Shown here one piece after another: positions 32,001 through 44,565 of a DNA stretch of 64,000 bases. The position numbers were made by a program, and so were the translations under genes. The notes beneath the pieces are model-generated. The model searched no databases, was not told the DNA's origin, and was given only the letters and a program-made list of their open reading frames with translations. The stretch covers positions 33,586,494 through 33,650,493 of the forward strand of contig NC_063152.1 of NCBI RefSeq assembly GCF_020921035.1, given 5' to 3'. Source of the stretch: Rhodamnia argentea (taxonomy: Eukaryota; Streptophyta; Magnoliopsida; Myrtales; Myrtaceae). How positions within the stretch are numbered: the first letter of the stretch is position 1; each line of letters opens with the position of its first letter.

Positions 32001-35000
32001 TTTCATTGGTGCCTGGGTGACCATCTTGAAATTTAATTTTCAAATTTGCAAGTGTCAAGAAGGGAATTTCTTTATTCTCACGAGCAAATATATATTTGCC
32101 GCAAGAAGGAAAAACCAATGTGTTTTCCAGAAAAAAAAAAAAAAAGGACAGTTCATTGTTTCCCCTGGAATATCATGATCCCATTAGAAAGAACAGATAA
32201 CAAATATTCCTCAAGTAGACAACTTAAAAATCTTCTACATTGGTCAAGGCTCTTCTTTTGTTTTTCCATTTTTCACTGCAAGCAGTAAATGACAGGATAT
32301 TTTGAATTCAGAAAACCCTCAAAGGTGAAGAAACTACTAGCTTTTAACGCGCAAAATCTATATCAAGTTTGCTGCAACAGACAAGAACTCAGGTTCTCAA
32401 CACACGTATACTCAAAAAAATTAGAGAATTGCAGAATCTAACAAGCAGACTCTGAATCTTGAAGGCACTCGACAAACTACAGAGCGATCATCACTTCTAA
32501 CATCCCTTTCACTTTTCCCACCTGCTTGGAGGGAGAGAAACACAACTACCATAGAATCTCTAAAATTATCAGGTTTGGTGTTACCGCCAATTATTCAATT
32601 ATGATTGACTGCTTATGTCAACATAGAAGTTTTTCCTTGGCTTGTTATGACTCAATTAAAATCAAGACTTGAACCTCTAATTTGACCTGTTTGCTCATCC
32701 CAACCACATCTCTCTCACCATGGATTACTTACAAGTGTCACTTGTGACCTTTATATACGGCACAACTCAGTTGTCTCCCAGTGCATCTTTTGGCTCAACA
32801 GAGGAAAAAGTCACAAGACCATATGCGCACAAAGGTCAACCAGAGTCAAATCTACGATCTGAATTACACAAGAAAGGTCCCATGACACCAAAAGGCCCAG
32901 TGACGGCAGATACCTTAAACATCAACCAACCCTATAGGAAAACATATTTGAAGTGCAAAAATACAAACACCTCTTTCCTCAGATCATTTCTCTACTCTTT
33001 ACATGATAACCTACCTTACAAGGAGTAGGAGAGTTATTTTCCTTTACCCTGTTGCTTTTTTGCGGGCACCTACCTCTAAAGAAGCGGTTCTTATATGCCA
33101 CACATTTCACAATCTCACTTTACAATTCATGCTGACTCCTACCTCTCTTTAGTACATAATCCCTTCTTCCAACAACTAACTATTTGTGGAAATAGGTCCT
33201 TCCCTACCACTCCAAAAGAAAGTCACAAGCTGCTCATGAGTAAACCAAGTATACTTTAAAAGAACTCATCAACTGGTGAGTGTTTTGAGGGGCAAACAAC
33301 TAAGCCTGGCTATCACGAATCAACAGAAGTACGACACTGTTTTTTCCTAGAAGAATCTTAACCCCTTCACAAAACTAGTCCACGCACACACAATGATTTG
33401 CCAATTTTATCAAACTATACCAGAAGGCCGAAAAATTTCCAGTTAACTCTGGTTCTTTACAGAATACTCCCATAAGAACAGCACTTCATGGTTTTACAAG
33501 TCTGCCAAATCAAAGGAAGATGCGTTCTGTAACTCTACTAGCATCACTTCTCAAGAGCTCAAAGAAAAATTACCTTTTATAGCATGGTGATGCCTTTTTA
33601 AAAGAAAATAAATTACCAACAGAAAAAGACCTAAAGAGAATACAAGGCATGATGAGGAAAAGGTTGGCGATTAAGAGGAAGAGGCAATCTCACCATTACA
33701 AACTCAACAAAAGCAATACGAGTAGAATGGTGATAGTCTCCTAGTAGCCTCAAACGATAAACCTGCATTAGACAGAATCCCTCAAGTCACTCATTTCACA
33801 GGCACAAAGTGTCCAAAAAACGGAGAAGTTGTTTTATGCCTAAATTAGGTCACACCTCTCCACAGACGGACTCAAAAAATAGTTTAACATCTGCTTGAGT
33901 AACCTGAATCAAACAAAATAAACAAAACAATTGAACAACCAATCCATCAACCTGCAACTAACAGAAAACCATGATCATTTCAAAGGCAATCACCTTCCTA
34001 TCGATGTTTGTACAGTATATGGTCCGTGTGCACATCTCCCGCTCATCCTCAGTCTGATATCCCAGCAATCAAAAGGATACAAGAAATTATCACCAAGCAG
34101 TAGGACAGAAAATGGGCAAAGCCTTATAGAAAAGTCTTATAGAACTTAAAAAAGGCTTGTTTACCCTCGGCAAAAATGTCGGGTTAACTGGTGCTATAGC
34201 TGTTTTAGAGGGCAGCACCCTCACAGGGTAGAATCCAAGCATCGTCCCTGACAAGTTGAGAGCAGCCCTTGCACCTTCTGCATTGCCAAACTACTGGATT
34301 AGTAAATGAAACAGTAAATAATGAAGAAAAAATTACAAAGAAGTTTTTGTGCTCTTTCAACATGAGACAGTTAAACTCTGCTGAGTATTAAACACGTTAC
34401 CTTCATCCGTGAACTCAATAAAAGCAAAGCGAAGTACAGAATTGGGGTCACCACAAATACGACAGTCCACAACCTTCGCATAGAAAAAAATGATTCAGAA
34501 ACATAGGTCAAGAAAAGCCAATCCAAAGTCAAAAGTATAAAATAGCAGCACAACCTGCCCACAGCTGACAAATAAACCTGCAAGTTGCTCCTCAGTGACC
34601 TACATTCCGCATCAAAAAAATGTAACTCAGCAACTAAGATGCGCAGTGTGCACAGATAAAAGGAGGAAGCACATGTTATTTCAACAAAAGTCATGGAGTT
34701 ACACCTGTTGGTCAATGTCAGACACGTAAACCGTCCTCCGAATTATTTCTTCTCGCTGAGCCATACTTGTCCTGCTATTAATCCTTCGTTTCCCTTGATT
34801 AAAGTTCTTCTTCTGCGATTACACCCATCGCCAAAAAGCTTGACATCAGTTGCCATCCATCGCCATTTCATTTACAGTTAAACTTGATTTCAACCAGAAC
34901 CAGACTCGAAGAGTCACAAGACCTCAGCTCGTCTAGGTCCAGACTGTGTACAGGAATGAAGTATGAAACACTACACACAACATTTTCACATGTTTCAAAA

Positions 35001-35810
35001 ACCAAAGCACTTTCACATGTTCTGCAGTTATTGGGGGGAATATGTCCATCCATTATTGTGATACTCCTATATTTCACTATCCTCGACTGGAAAGGATCAT
35101 CCACGGAGGTCAGATGAATTGCTCCTCTATGTCAATCCAGCAAAATCAGTCATCTGGCTGCTAGTAATACCACATCCCAGGTTACTTATAGTGACCATTT
35201 TCATGCTCAAAACACTGAATAATGCACCAAATTACTCAAACCGTCATATTTCTTCTTTCGACCAGAGGACATTGCAAAACCCCAATTAAGGACAAGAACA
35301 ACCAATCCAGTCCCACAAAAATGAAACCATCAGAGCAAGAACTCATACCCGACGACCGGCGACACCGTTCATCTGCCCGTTTCTGCCACCGTTTGTCACC
35401 ACACTGCCATGACCATCGCCGTTGAAGTTGTTAGCATGAAACCTCCCGTTAAACCCGCTGTTAGCGTGCGAAGGCGGCACAAACTCCTCGGCCAACGGGT
35501 TCAGCTTCGAGAACAGCTCCTGCAGCTCCCTCATGTCCCTCTTGAAATCCTCCCCAGCGTCGTTGTTCCGCGGCAGATCGGCCCCGTTGGACATGAGGGG
35601 ATGGCCGTGGCCGTGGCTCAGGTAGAGCGGCTGATCGTGGTGGTGGGGACGGAGGATTGGGCCATTGTTGCCGTTCAGGGTCGGATCCATGCGAGACCGC
35701 AGATGGGTCTGCTTCGGATGATCCTGATCGTTGGGCAGGGACGAGTCCTGCGATGGGTTCTCGAGGTTTCGACCCAAATCAACACCACCACCATTCTCAA
35801 CAATAGCCAT
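29072..35810 (-). CDS. CID8-13-type PABP-interacting protein with PAM2 and two RRMs
   Basis: Ten coding exons in minus order: 35810-35349, 34812-34705, 34599-34555, 34473-34401, 34277-34165, 34053-33994, 33903-33856, 33762-33694, 29295-29234 and 29129-29072 (stop 29074-29072). They encode 365 residues with an unbroken frame. PAM2 (SKLNPLAEEFVPPS, from residue 101) binds the MLLE domain of poly(A)-binding protein. A basic stretch KRRINSR (162-168) and two RRMs follow. RRM1 begins RTVYVSDID (about 180) with LRFAFIEF as RNP1. RRM2 begins RTIYCTNID (about 276) with TRIAFVEF. The C-terminus VSPSKTPVRPRAPRLPMH is typical of the Arabidopsis CID8-CID13 group, thought to act in mRNA translation or decay. 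Introns are short except intron 8 (33693-29296, about 4.4 kb). A 5'UTR intron is likely at 35844-36045. Family assignment is firm; the exact ortholog is not. Confidence 0.95.
29296..33693 (-). other. 4.4-kb intron of the CID gene
   Basis: It joins RRM2 exons ...VEFVM and AESAIAAL in frame with the donor atg|gtgaga and acceptor gtgcag. Apart from a C/T-rich low-complexity tract at about 30820-30880 and scattered poly-A, I see no nested gene or clear transposon. Its composition is like the other introns of this gene rather than the repeat-rich intergenic DNA. Confidence 0.75.
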
Positions 35811-36180
35811 GTGATGACGATTCTCGACTCACCAAATAATCTACTGAAACAGAAAAATCTACAGCCTAAAAATTTCCAGAACACAGAAAACGGAACACGA
35901 TCACAACAATGAAATTCATGAAAGAAAAAAAAAAAAAAAAGGAGACAGCTCAGTGAAAGAGTTGGTTTAGTCAAAACGTCTGCTAAAAAACACTGCACTA
36001 ACAACAAAAACCAGAAAACGGAAAATGAAAAGAAAGAAGACGAACCTGCGGAATGCGACGGAGAAACTGATGAAATGAACAGCGGAGACCGACGGGAATC
36101 GAATTAACTTAAGAAACAAAATAAAGGGTAGAAGGAGGGCGAGTTCTTGATTCTTACACAGCGCGAAATTTTTCTCCTTT
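35811..36180 (-). promoter_or_regulatory. 5'UTR and 5'UTR intron of the CID gene
   Basis: On the minus strand, cgcag|gttcg (donor at 36045) and gtttcag|tag (acceptor, exon resuming at 35843) bound a probable 202-nt intron between a non-coding exon and the ATG exon. The transcription start is probably near 36150. No clear TATA box was found. Confidence 0.45.
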
Positions 36181-38354
36181 TTTTTTTTTGTTTTTTTTTT
36201 TGTGGGTTTTCCTCTTGATTTATTTTTTTCCCTATCCTGGTGTCAGCCAGCTCTGTGTGACTCTGTGCTGGGCTTTAATTCCTCGCAGCGATGGCGATCA
36301 TGGCGAGAGCGAAAGGCACCGAAGGAGTCGTCTTCGGATGAGCATGAACAATTTTCTCCCTTCACCTCGTCCTAGAAAATTAGAAATGGTGGGACATTTT
36401 TGGTGGATTCTGGTCACGGATACTCGCTCAGTCCCACGCTCGAGTTCCTGCCGCCCGTATGTACGTGCACACAGTAAATACGATGCTCCTTAGCAACATC
36501 AAAGACAGCCAAAAAAGAACATTAATTTGCACAAAAATTTGCTTAGGATCATGAGGCTGTGTGAGAGAAAAAGGAAGAAGAACAGGTTCTTACGAGAACT
36601 TCGGATTGATTCGATTTGAATTCTCGAATGGGGCACGATTCTAGGCAGAGTTATGAGCCTGGTTTTCATTACATAGTCGAGAGAGAATCATATCGCAATC
36701 TTCACCCTACAATTAAAGAGTTTGCTTGCGTCGTGATCTGATTATGGTATATATCTAAAAAAATATAATATTTTTCACGTTATCATAAAAGAAAAGAAAT
36801 TAAAACACGTGATTTGGTCATTTAATAACAATGCGAAATGCATAAGATACCTCTTCTTGTAGTTTCTCGGAATTTATTGATAAATGCCCTTGCTTAGAGA
36901 TTTTATTGCTAGGGTGCTTCATGGGATATTCTCTTATGCGTAATAATTTAGGAATCGAGATAAGATTCTAACCATTCCTATCTAATCTAGTGTAAGTTGA
37001 GTTTGATAGACTCGGAGCAAGATTCATTAGAGATGGTTGAGCCTGCTCTTAAACCTTTTTCCAGTGGCCTTGACATCGGCTCGTGTATTGTATGCGAAAA
37101 CCCATCATTGACTCGTATCCTTCTTGACAGGTGATGAGTCGATATTGATCCGTGTGACACTTGATAACATGTCCATCACTCGTTCCCTACAAGAAAAAAA
37201 AAAAAACATTCTTCGCATCAGATGGACAAGTTTGTAACCATGCTAGTCCCCCTCAATATAAATAGCCAACCGGTTCAATCGGTTGATGTCGGGGTCAACT
37301 TTTTAAGTACCTTGACAAGTTTACCATTGCAAGCGATGTTTAGGGCCCTCTCCACACTAGCTAGGTCCTCTCCTCAGGACTTGAATCCGAAACCACAAAA
37401 AGATAAGTAAACTCTCTCGCAATCTACGCAAACTGCATTTAACTTCTACAAGATAAATCCTGTAATCGATAACGCCATCTTCTTTCCATAGTGCACATGG
37501 CCGTTTATTTTATTTATTTTATGTTTTTTTGTTTGTCCATGGCGATTCGGTTCAACTTATATAAATATTCATCCGACGAGCTATTGCAAATTACGGCATC
37601 CCATTTGAAAGCTTTGAGTCGTTACGATCCAGCCGTAGTCCGTTTTAATTAAAAAAATAAGTAGTCTCGATCCTCAATAATTAAAAATAGGGGGCCCAAT
37701 TTAAGAGCTTCGATCGAGTGGGATTAATCGTGGACAGTGAGGATTTGGTACAAAAAGAAGTGGATCTTCCTTCAAGTACATCCGGGGAAAAATACAGAAA
37801 TTTCCATAATTCCTCCTCTGAAAATGAATTTCGCTCGTACGGCGCGCGGCACGCGGCGACGGACCATTGACCATGACCAGTGCCACGTGGCGCGAGGTTA
37901 GTGATGGACATTTAAGGAAGGGGCACGCGAGCCTGCGCGACCTCGTGCCCTTTTCTGAACTTTTTATTACCGCTCCTGCCTAAGAACCGCCGTCACCGTC
38001 GCGACGGAGAGGACAAAATCGCCCGCCCGCGAGGGCATTTTCGGTAATCGACGGCGACGGTCGCAGCATTTTTTTTTTAATTTTGAATGTTTTTTTTTTT
38101 TGGGTTGGAATTGCAGCGACCACAATTGATTGAATGATGGGTAGGGTTGACATTTGTGACATGTGTGTGGAAGTTGGAAGAGGTACCGATTATTTCGTTT
38201 AAATTTATGTTTTTTTTTTGTTTTTTGTTTTTATAAATGTGCATGCGTTTTGGTAGTTGATTCGTTGGTTGTTTGTGATTATGGGATTGAAGTTTGGTAT
38301 ATTCTCGAGAAGGTTGGCATCATTTTGTCCAAAGTCAATCATTGATTTTCCTCT

Positions 38355-38392
<38 letters not shown>

Positions 38393-39102
38393 TTTGTCTT
38401 TTCGTTTTGCTCATTCATTGATTCGACCCCCAATTGCATCCTCCTTTCCTGGACCCAACAAACACAGCCCGCCCGCCCTGCGGGGCTATTAATGCTAATT
38501 GGATTCAATCATGGATAGATTCTAGATCAAGCATCCGGAACCCATATCAAGAACCCAAAACCCACCTTATTAAAGTTGGTTTCTAATTTTTGGAATCAGG
38601 AACCGAATCAGTTTCGGAGTCAAAACGGAAATTGGGGAATTGTTAAGCGAACTTCAAGCATGTAACTATGGTTTGAGGAAATATGCCGTGTGAATAATCC
38701 GCGACATAATATTAAGGCATTAAGGAATTTCCTAACTTTCTCTAACATATCATTGTCTTATCGAAACAAAGTCGAAGGAAAAAAAAAAAACCACTTCTTT
38801 CTTGATCTTCTCTTCAGACAAAGTTGCAAAACGGAAAAAAAGAAAAAAGAAGAAGAAAAACTCGCGCAATGAAAGAAGCCATAATCGGAAAAAAAAAAAA
38901 AAACTTAGGTCGAGTGGAAGCTCTGAAAGGGAAAATAGCATAAACTCGCGCGAAAAAATAGGATAATGGAGTAATTGAGCGTTTTATTGTAAACCTATAA
39001 TATAAATAAGATGATAAAACTATTGACACATTGTTCTTGCACTTAAGCTGGGCTTAACTTTTCATATCACGCTTTTTGGTAATGAAATGTAGTTAAGTTT
39101 TA
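36181..39102. other. Intergenic, no gene recognised
   Basis: Contains poly-T runs (for example 38356-38387, 32 T), an AT-rich stretch at 36740-36900, and a stretch at 38490-38650 with 'ggaacc' phrases like those at 12235-12400 and 60410-60500. The frames at 36188-36493, 37222-37410 and 37681-37911 have no recognisable features. Confidence 0.4.
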
Positions 39103-39346
39103 GGCTCCATTTATTACGAGAATTGAATGATTTGTGATTTAAAAAAAACATTTTAAAATGATGTCTGATTTCGGTTATAAAAATGAATGAACGAAAAAAT
39201 TTTGTTAATCATTAACGATAATGTTTAGATATTAATTGTTATTGATAATGTAATTTTTCACTTGTTAATTATTTCAAAAAAGGTAAGCGATCATTTTTAA
39301 GAAAAATATTTTTCAAATCATTCATTTTTCGCGAAACAAACGGAGC
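39103..39346. mobile_element. MITE, family A copy 1
   Basis: The left end ggctccatttattacgag pairs with the reverse complement of the right end, ggctccgtttgtttcgcg: an imperfect terminal inverted repeat of 18 bases. The length is 244. The interior is AT-rich with 'aagcgatcatttttaagaaa', shared with copy 2 at 39782 and the fragment at 4530-4700. A target duplication is not clear. No coding capacity. Confidence 0.75.
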
Positions 39347-39781
39347 CGGCCCATTGAATGACGATTTTGAACGGAGCTCAAATTTGAGAAATCAATTTGT
39401 CGCTTTTAACTCCAACAATAAGCTCGAGTTTACAGTCGAGTCTAACCTCTACAATAGATCATGTCCACTTATATTGTATTAGTACGGCTGTGAGGAAACA
39501 CTTGTGATATTATAGGTTGGATTCTAATTTCTAACCTATGCCGCGTCGACATGGCGTCGACACAAACGCGACTAACATGAATTGAAATTTTGTTAATTTC
39601 GTGTAGGATCAAAGCCACATCCCCGTATCGCATCGTGCATGTGCTAGTAAATGAAAAGGATATGCCGAGTCAACCAACGGTCCTGCGAAGGGAAGTAAAT
39701 CGCACATGTGCTCATTTCCGTCTAGTAAGTTTGGATGATAGCCGATGGAGGCCTATTCATGACATAATTCCCTCTCGTTAA

Positions 39782-40021
39782 CGCTCCGTTTGCTTCATGA
39801 AAAAATGAATGATTCGGAAAACATTTTCCTAAAAATGATTGTTCGTATCGCTTGCAAGTGTGAAAGAGAAAATATTTTCACTATTTATGAAAATGTTTTG
39901 ACATAAATTGTTATCAATAATAAAAATATTATCTATTAACTAATTACTTCAAGTAATACGAGTGATCATTTTTAAAAAAATATTTTTTTTTTTAAATTTA
40001 ATTTTCGTGAAATAAAGGGAA
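39782..40021. mobile_element. MITE, family A copy 2
   Basis: The left end cgctccgtttgcttcatgaa and the reverse complement of the right end (ccttccctttatttcacgaa) form a decayed terminal inverted repeat. The interior phrases 'gacataaattgttatcaata' and 'gagtgatcatttttaaaaaa' link it to copy 1 and to the L27 intron fragment. 240 bases, non-coding. Confidence 0.7.
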
Positions 40022-40189
40022 GGTAAATAGTTTGCATTTCGATCCATGTGAATATGGTTTCCAAAGATGAGAATTGGGCATTGAAAATGACGGCTTCACA
40101 GGACATTTTTGTCGAGTTGGTTCTTTATGGGGCCGTCAACCCCATTAGCGCGCGCTTTACATCCGTAACTTTTGGTCCTCTTTGAAATG

Positions 40190-40375
40190 TTCGGCTGCTG
40201 CTGCCGGCGGAGATTATCTCGGTACATCCATTCTCTCTCTCTCTCTCTTGCCGGTGATGCTGCCGGCCTTCGACTCGATGAAGGTTGGCAACACGAGAGC
40301 ACATCGGGCATGGCGGCAGCGGCGGCAAAAGAGCAGAGATTGGAGAGAGAGAGAGAGAACGAGAGAGTATCCTGA
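40190..40375. repeat. Imperfect inverted repeat with CT and GA tracts
   Basis: A (CT)n tract (about 40232-40249) with a GC-rich 'tgccggtgatgctgccggcc' side faces a GC-rich 'ggcggcagcggcggca' and a (GA)n tract (about 40340-40357). Together they could form an imperfect hairpin. The open frames here are composition artefacts. Confidence 0.45.
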
Positions 40376-40909
40376 GATTCAATAGGGATTGTTTTTAAAT
40401 CCGATAATCTAGTATAAATGGCAGAATAACGAATGCCGCAAAAATTCTAAAATTGGCCCGACAAGTAGTTCATCACTTACCGATAAAGTAAAACAATCGT
40501 GCCTACTTTTGAAAGTTACTCATTTCATTGGTAAGATTTCGATTGCAATGTCAAAAAATTAAACAGGTACGTAACTTTTACTGTTTGATTAGAGGTTAGT
40601 AAATCCCTTGCTTGGTCATTAATTTACTTCTCCAAAAGCGAGCATTCATTGACAAATTACTGATTTCAATTGTAAATTGTTAGCTTCAACGACAAGATTT
40701 CATTTCCAATGTGTAATTCTCTAAACAGCTTGACAACTTATTAGTTATTACTGAAGTTGCCGTTGGTAAATTCCTTACACGGTCTTCAGTTTTCTACCCT
40801 AAAAATGAGCCTACCTTGATATAATAAGTTGCTTTTTTACCCGGAGAGTTACTAACTACAATTGCAAGATTCCATTTACTACCGCACATTTCTAAACATC
40901 TAGATAACT

Positions 40910-41345
40910 TAGGGATAATTATCCAAAATATCATAAACCTATTGCGGTTTTGCCAATTCAGTTCTAAATCTTTTGATTTTGTCAATTGAACCCTAAACAT
41001 TTTCATATTTTACCACTCGACTTCATCGGGCCAAAATCGCCGACGTGGATGCTTATCATCTTACATAACATTTTGTCGTCTTACGTAATACGTAGCACAA
41101 CCGACGTTGATGTGGATAAAAATTTAATAATATTCTATTTTCAATATCTTTTATTTTTTTTTATGTTTTCCTTTGCCTTTTTTTACTTCCCTCCACCGGT
41201 CTCGGGCGAGAGATGGCCAAGCCTAGGCTGGCCATGGTCGTACTTGCCTGGGCAGGCGTCGATCGCCCTTGCTTGGGCTGGTGAGGGCAACCGTCGCCCG
41301 ATTTGGCAAAGGGCTGCCCTTGTCAAGTTTCGTTTTGACCGGCAA
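40910..41345. repeat. Dispersed repeat: arm, T-rich tract and GC-rich core
   Basis: The phrases 'aaacctattgcggttttgcc' and 'cagttctaaatcttttgatt', then 'cgacgttgatgtgga', a T-rich tract, 'ccctccaccggtc' and a GC-rich piece (41205-41340) appear in order. The middle parts match 16550-16790. Non-coding. Confidence 0.5.
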
Positions 41346-43084
41346 ATTTCTTAAAATGTTGACAACTTACTGCAGATTTGTCGTGTCGGGGCATTATTCG
41401 GTTTTTCAATTCCCTCTTGTATGTGCTGTTCTTTCTCTTGGGAAGCAAACCATGAAAAATCTACTCCGGTCCGAGACAGAACTACTACATTTTTCAATGA
41501 AGTTGACTGTGAAGAAAGTATGTCAAAATTGACCAAATCATGACAATTTTTCCATCATGATCGTGCTTAGTAGCTTTTATTGGAAGTCATTCCTCTCATA
41601 CCCATAGCAACTTAGAAGGAATGAGTGCTGGGTAGATTGCACCACTAAGTCACACTCAATACATCTGTTTCCGGTATTCATTCTGATCAGGAAAAGTTCC
41701 ATCATTTTGCAGTTAAACCGCCAAAACTGCTCTCAATCCGGGTCTCAACATCGGGGCATCGAAGACCGAAAAACTCGACATTCCGATCTCAACATGAAGT
41801 CGAACGTCTCATATTTCGCTTCGGTACTTTTTCCCAACATCAATTGATCCTCAAATTCCTTCACCTAGCTAAACAGATTCGACAGAATTAAGAAATTTCA
41901 ACTAACGGTAAATGAAGAATGTATCACGCAAAAAGTTAGCAGGGGAGTTGCCCGACGAATGCAAAGCTCTCCATGTCATCAAATAATCAATTCTCTATTC
42001 GATGTTCGATACAATAAGTTCTAAGGGGACGGCACGATCATACCCTAACTATATAATCAAGTGAATAGGATAGCGAAAATAGAACTACCAAAAACTTATA
42101 TGACTCTCAACATGCCTATCATCTAGAAACTGGATCAAGATCCTGCATCAAGCTCTACACCTGCAAAACAAAGAAAGGAGTAAAGCAATGTTTCAGTGGT
42201 CAAGAGCAATGTTTTAGAGGCAAAGAAAGGCTCGTATGCAGTCTTGACTTTTGAAATTGACGAGGTAAGTTCCATGCAAAGCTTGATCTGATGGACAGCG
42301 GAATGACTCTGCTTTTTGAATGAAATGATGATGCAAATGCAGGATGTCCAGGACTGTGGTAGTGCAAAGGATGGAATTCCTCTTTTCTGTTTAGACGGAG
42401 AAAGATATTATTGACGTCATCGCGTTCACAACTAGTGATTCTAAAAATTGGTTTCGAAGTGAAATAAATCAATGTTGCTTGCATAGCAAGGGAAACAGAA
42501 ATTCACCTTGTATCATCAGCCAAAGATGTGTCTGACATTCTTCTTTTTAATTCTTTTGCTTTTGGTAAACTGCTGATTCTGATGATACTTCCACAGCACT
42601 TCTAATCCCAACTCGGTTTTGCCGTCAAAAGAGCAGCTTAATTGCAGCCAGGCACAAGACCAAGAGAGTTCGACCATTATGATGGCATCTTTCCTGAAAT
42701 CAGATCACGGCAGTTAATCATCAGCCAAATGTAGATGAAGCTCCGCCAAGTCTCGAAGAAGTAAATCAAAGGAAGAAAACCATTGAATCTGGATGATCTT
42801 ATTACCCTGTGCATTCCTTTTGATCTACAAATACTAATAGAAGACTGGACTGAACAAGCTAAATGAAAAGAGGAAACCAATCTTATCTGGAGCCGCTAAA
42901 ATAACCCGAAAATGGGGGAGAAGCAATCTAAGCTTCTTTCAAACTGGCTACCTCTAACACTAACCATTCATAACAATCAGCAGATGAGGAATCACTCAAA
43001 GTACATGTCTGATGAGCAAATATGATAACGACACAACATGACCATGGACATGTCTTAACGCAAAATCGAATCAAGTTCAGAATT
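41346..43084. other. Intergenic DNA and likely 3' part of the GH17 gene
   Basis: No independent gene is seen. The part near 43084 is 3'UTR or possible extra 3' exons of the minus-strand beta-1,3-glucanase gene. Confidence 0.4.
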
Positions 43085-44565
43085 TTACGAACATAAAACC
43101 AGCAACAGGATAGATAATGGAGCAGCATTATAAACGTCGGAATTCGAAAGCCAAATTGAATCATCATTCAACAACCAGAAACAGCTCAAACTCACCACGC
43201 CCGAAGAAATGGCCAAGTAACCAGTGGAAGAGCTCGTGCTTGTCGAAGCTGGTGTTGGCGTTGCTGTCTCCGGCGGTGGCGATCCAGATTTTGAGGCAGG
43301 CCTCCCATTCCCACCAGCATCACTTCCATTCGGCGCAAGCGCATATGCCGGCGTCCCATCAGGCTTGAACAACCCGTAATTCCTCTCTGAAGCCGGCCCA
43401 GGCTTCAAGTTCTCATTGAACAGGGCAAACACATAGACGTTCAAATCTCCACTTGGCCTCAACGGCGTCCCATTCTTCTGCGCCATGATCTTCATCAGAT
43501 TCCCATTATACTTCCTGGCATTCTCCGGGGTCGCGCCGACCTCATTCGCATCGCCTTTTGATGGCCACCCGGTCTCCGATATGTGCAACGTCAGGTTCCG
43601 AAACCCCAGTGAGGCCAGGGCCGAGTGAACTGCATCAATCTGGGCGAACAGCATGTTGTCGTAATGCAGCCCTGTCGACGGATCGACCACGCCGGGGTTC
43701 GACTCAAAGAGCACGAAATTGAGCGGGACCTGCCGAGGGTTGGCCTTGTAGGCGAAGAACGGGTAGGCGTTAATCAGGAACGGTGAGCCCGCCCTAGCCT
43801 GGAACTTCAGGATCTCCGTCAGGGGCGCGGCGAGGTCCCGCCGGAATGCCCCGGAGGACGGCGGGTACGAGGTCTCGAGGACGGCGAGCGAGTGAGGCGT
43901 CGTGACCGTGACCTGGTCGTCGAGGCCGAGCTTGGCGAGAGCGCCCTGGAGGCTCTGCATCGCCGGTAGGAGGTTGGCCGTGAGGGAGGTGTCGTTGAAG
44001 GTCAGCACCTCGTTCCCGACGGTGATGCAGGTGATCTTCGTGGAAGGGAGGTAGGCCTGGACGTTGGACTTGAGCCAGGTGAGGGCCTGGTTCGGGTCAC
44101 GGATCCGGGTCAAGTAGTCGTTGCCGAGGCCGATGGTGAACTCCACGCCAGTGCCGGCGAAGGCGCGGAGGACGCGGGGGTCGGCGTCGTAGAGCTTGAG
44201 GCGGGTGGCTCCAACGGACTTAACGAGGGGGATGACGTCGTCCGGCGAGGGGAGGTTGTTGGCGATTTGGCCGTAGTTGATTCCGATGGAGGACGACGAC
44301 GCGACCGGCGTCGGTACGAAGGTGAACCCTGCTCAGAGAACAGAGAGAAAACGGCAGAATTATAACAGATCGACAAAAAAAATGGAAGCAGTATCAAGAG
44401 AATGTCTCGTTTTTCCAGGAAACCGCATTTTCCCGAGAAAGCGGGAGAACCAGCGAGACGCCATTCTGAAGAGCTCAATCAAAGCAGAAGCCGGGAGCGA
44501 GCTCATTGGGTACCTGAAATGAGAATCAGCAGCATGAAATAGGGAAGGCACCGATCTGACGCCAT
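43085..44565 (-). CDS. GH17 glucan endo-1,3-beta-glucosidase (group of Arabidopsis enzyme 11)
   Basis: Exon 1 (44565-44514) encodes most of a signal peptide (MASDRCLPYFMLLILIS). Exon 2 (44328-43085) holds the GH17 domain, for 431 residues if no further intron is used. The domain starts IGINYGQIANNLPSPDDV at residue 32. The acid/base glutamate is E124 in ITVGNEVL and the nucleophile is E269 in ISETGWPS. ALFNENLKPGPASERNYGLF follows. A Ser/Thr/Pro-rich linker and a hydrophobic tail (PLSILLLVLC) suggest GPI anchoring, with no CBM43 (X8) module. The enzyme cleaves callose in the wall or at plasmodesmata. A strong donor (gcgtg|gtgagt, exon ending at 43196) lies within the tail, so a spliced form with another C-terminus is possible. 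The similarity to Arabidopsis At1g32860-type proteins is recalled, not searched. Confidence 0.92.

Noticed and set aside
44110-44478. Minus-strand frame of 122 residues at the start of the GH17 gene
   Set aside because: It is a shifted reading of GH17 exon 2 running into the intron. The true frame gives IGINYGQIANN.
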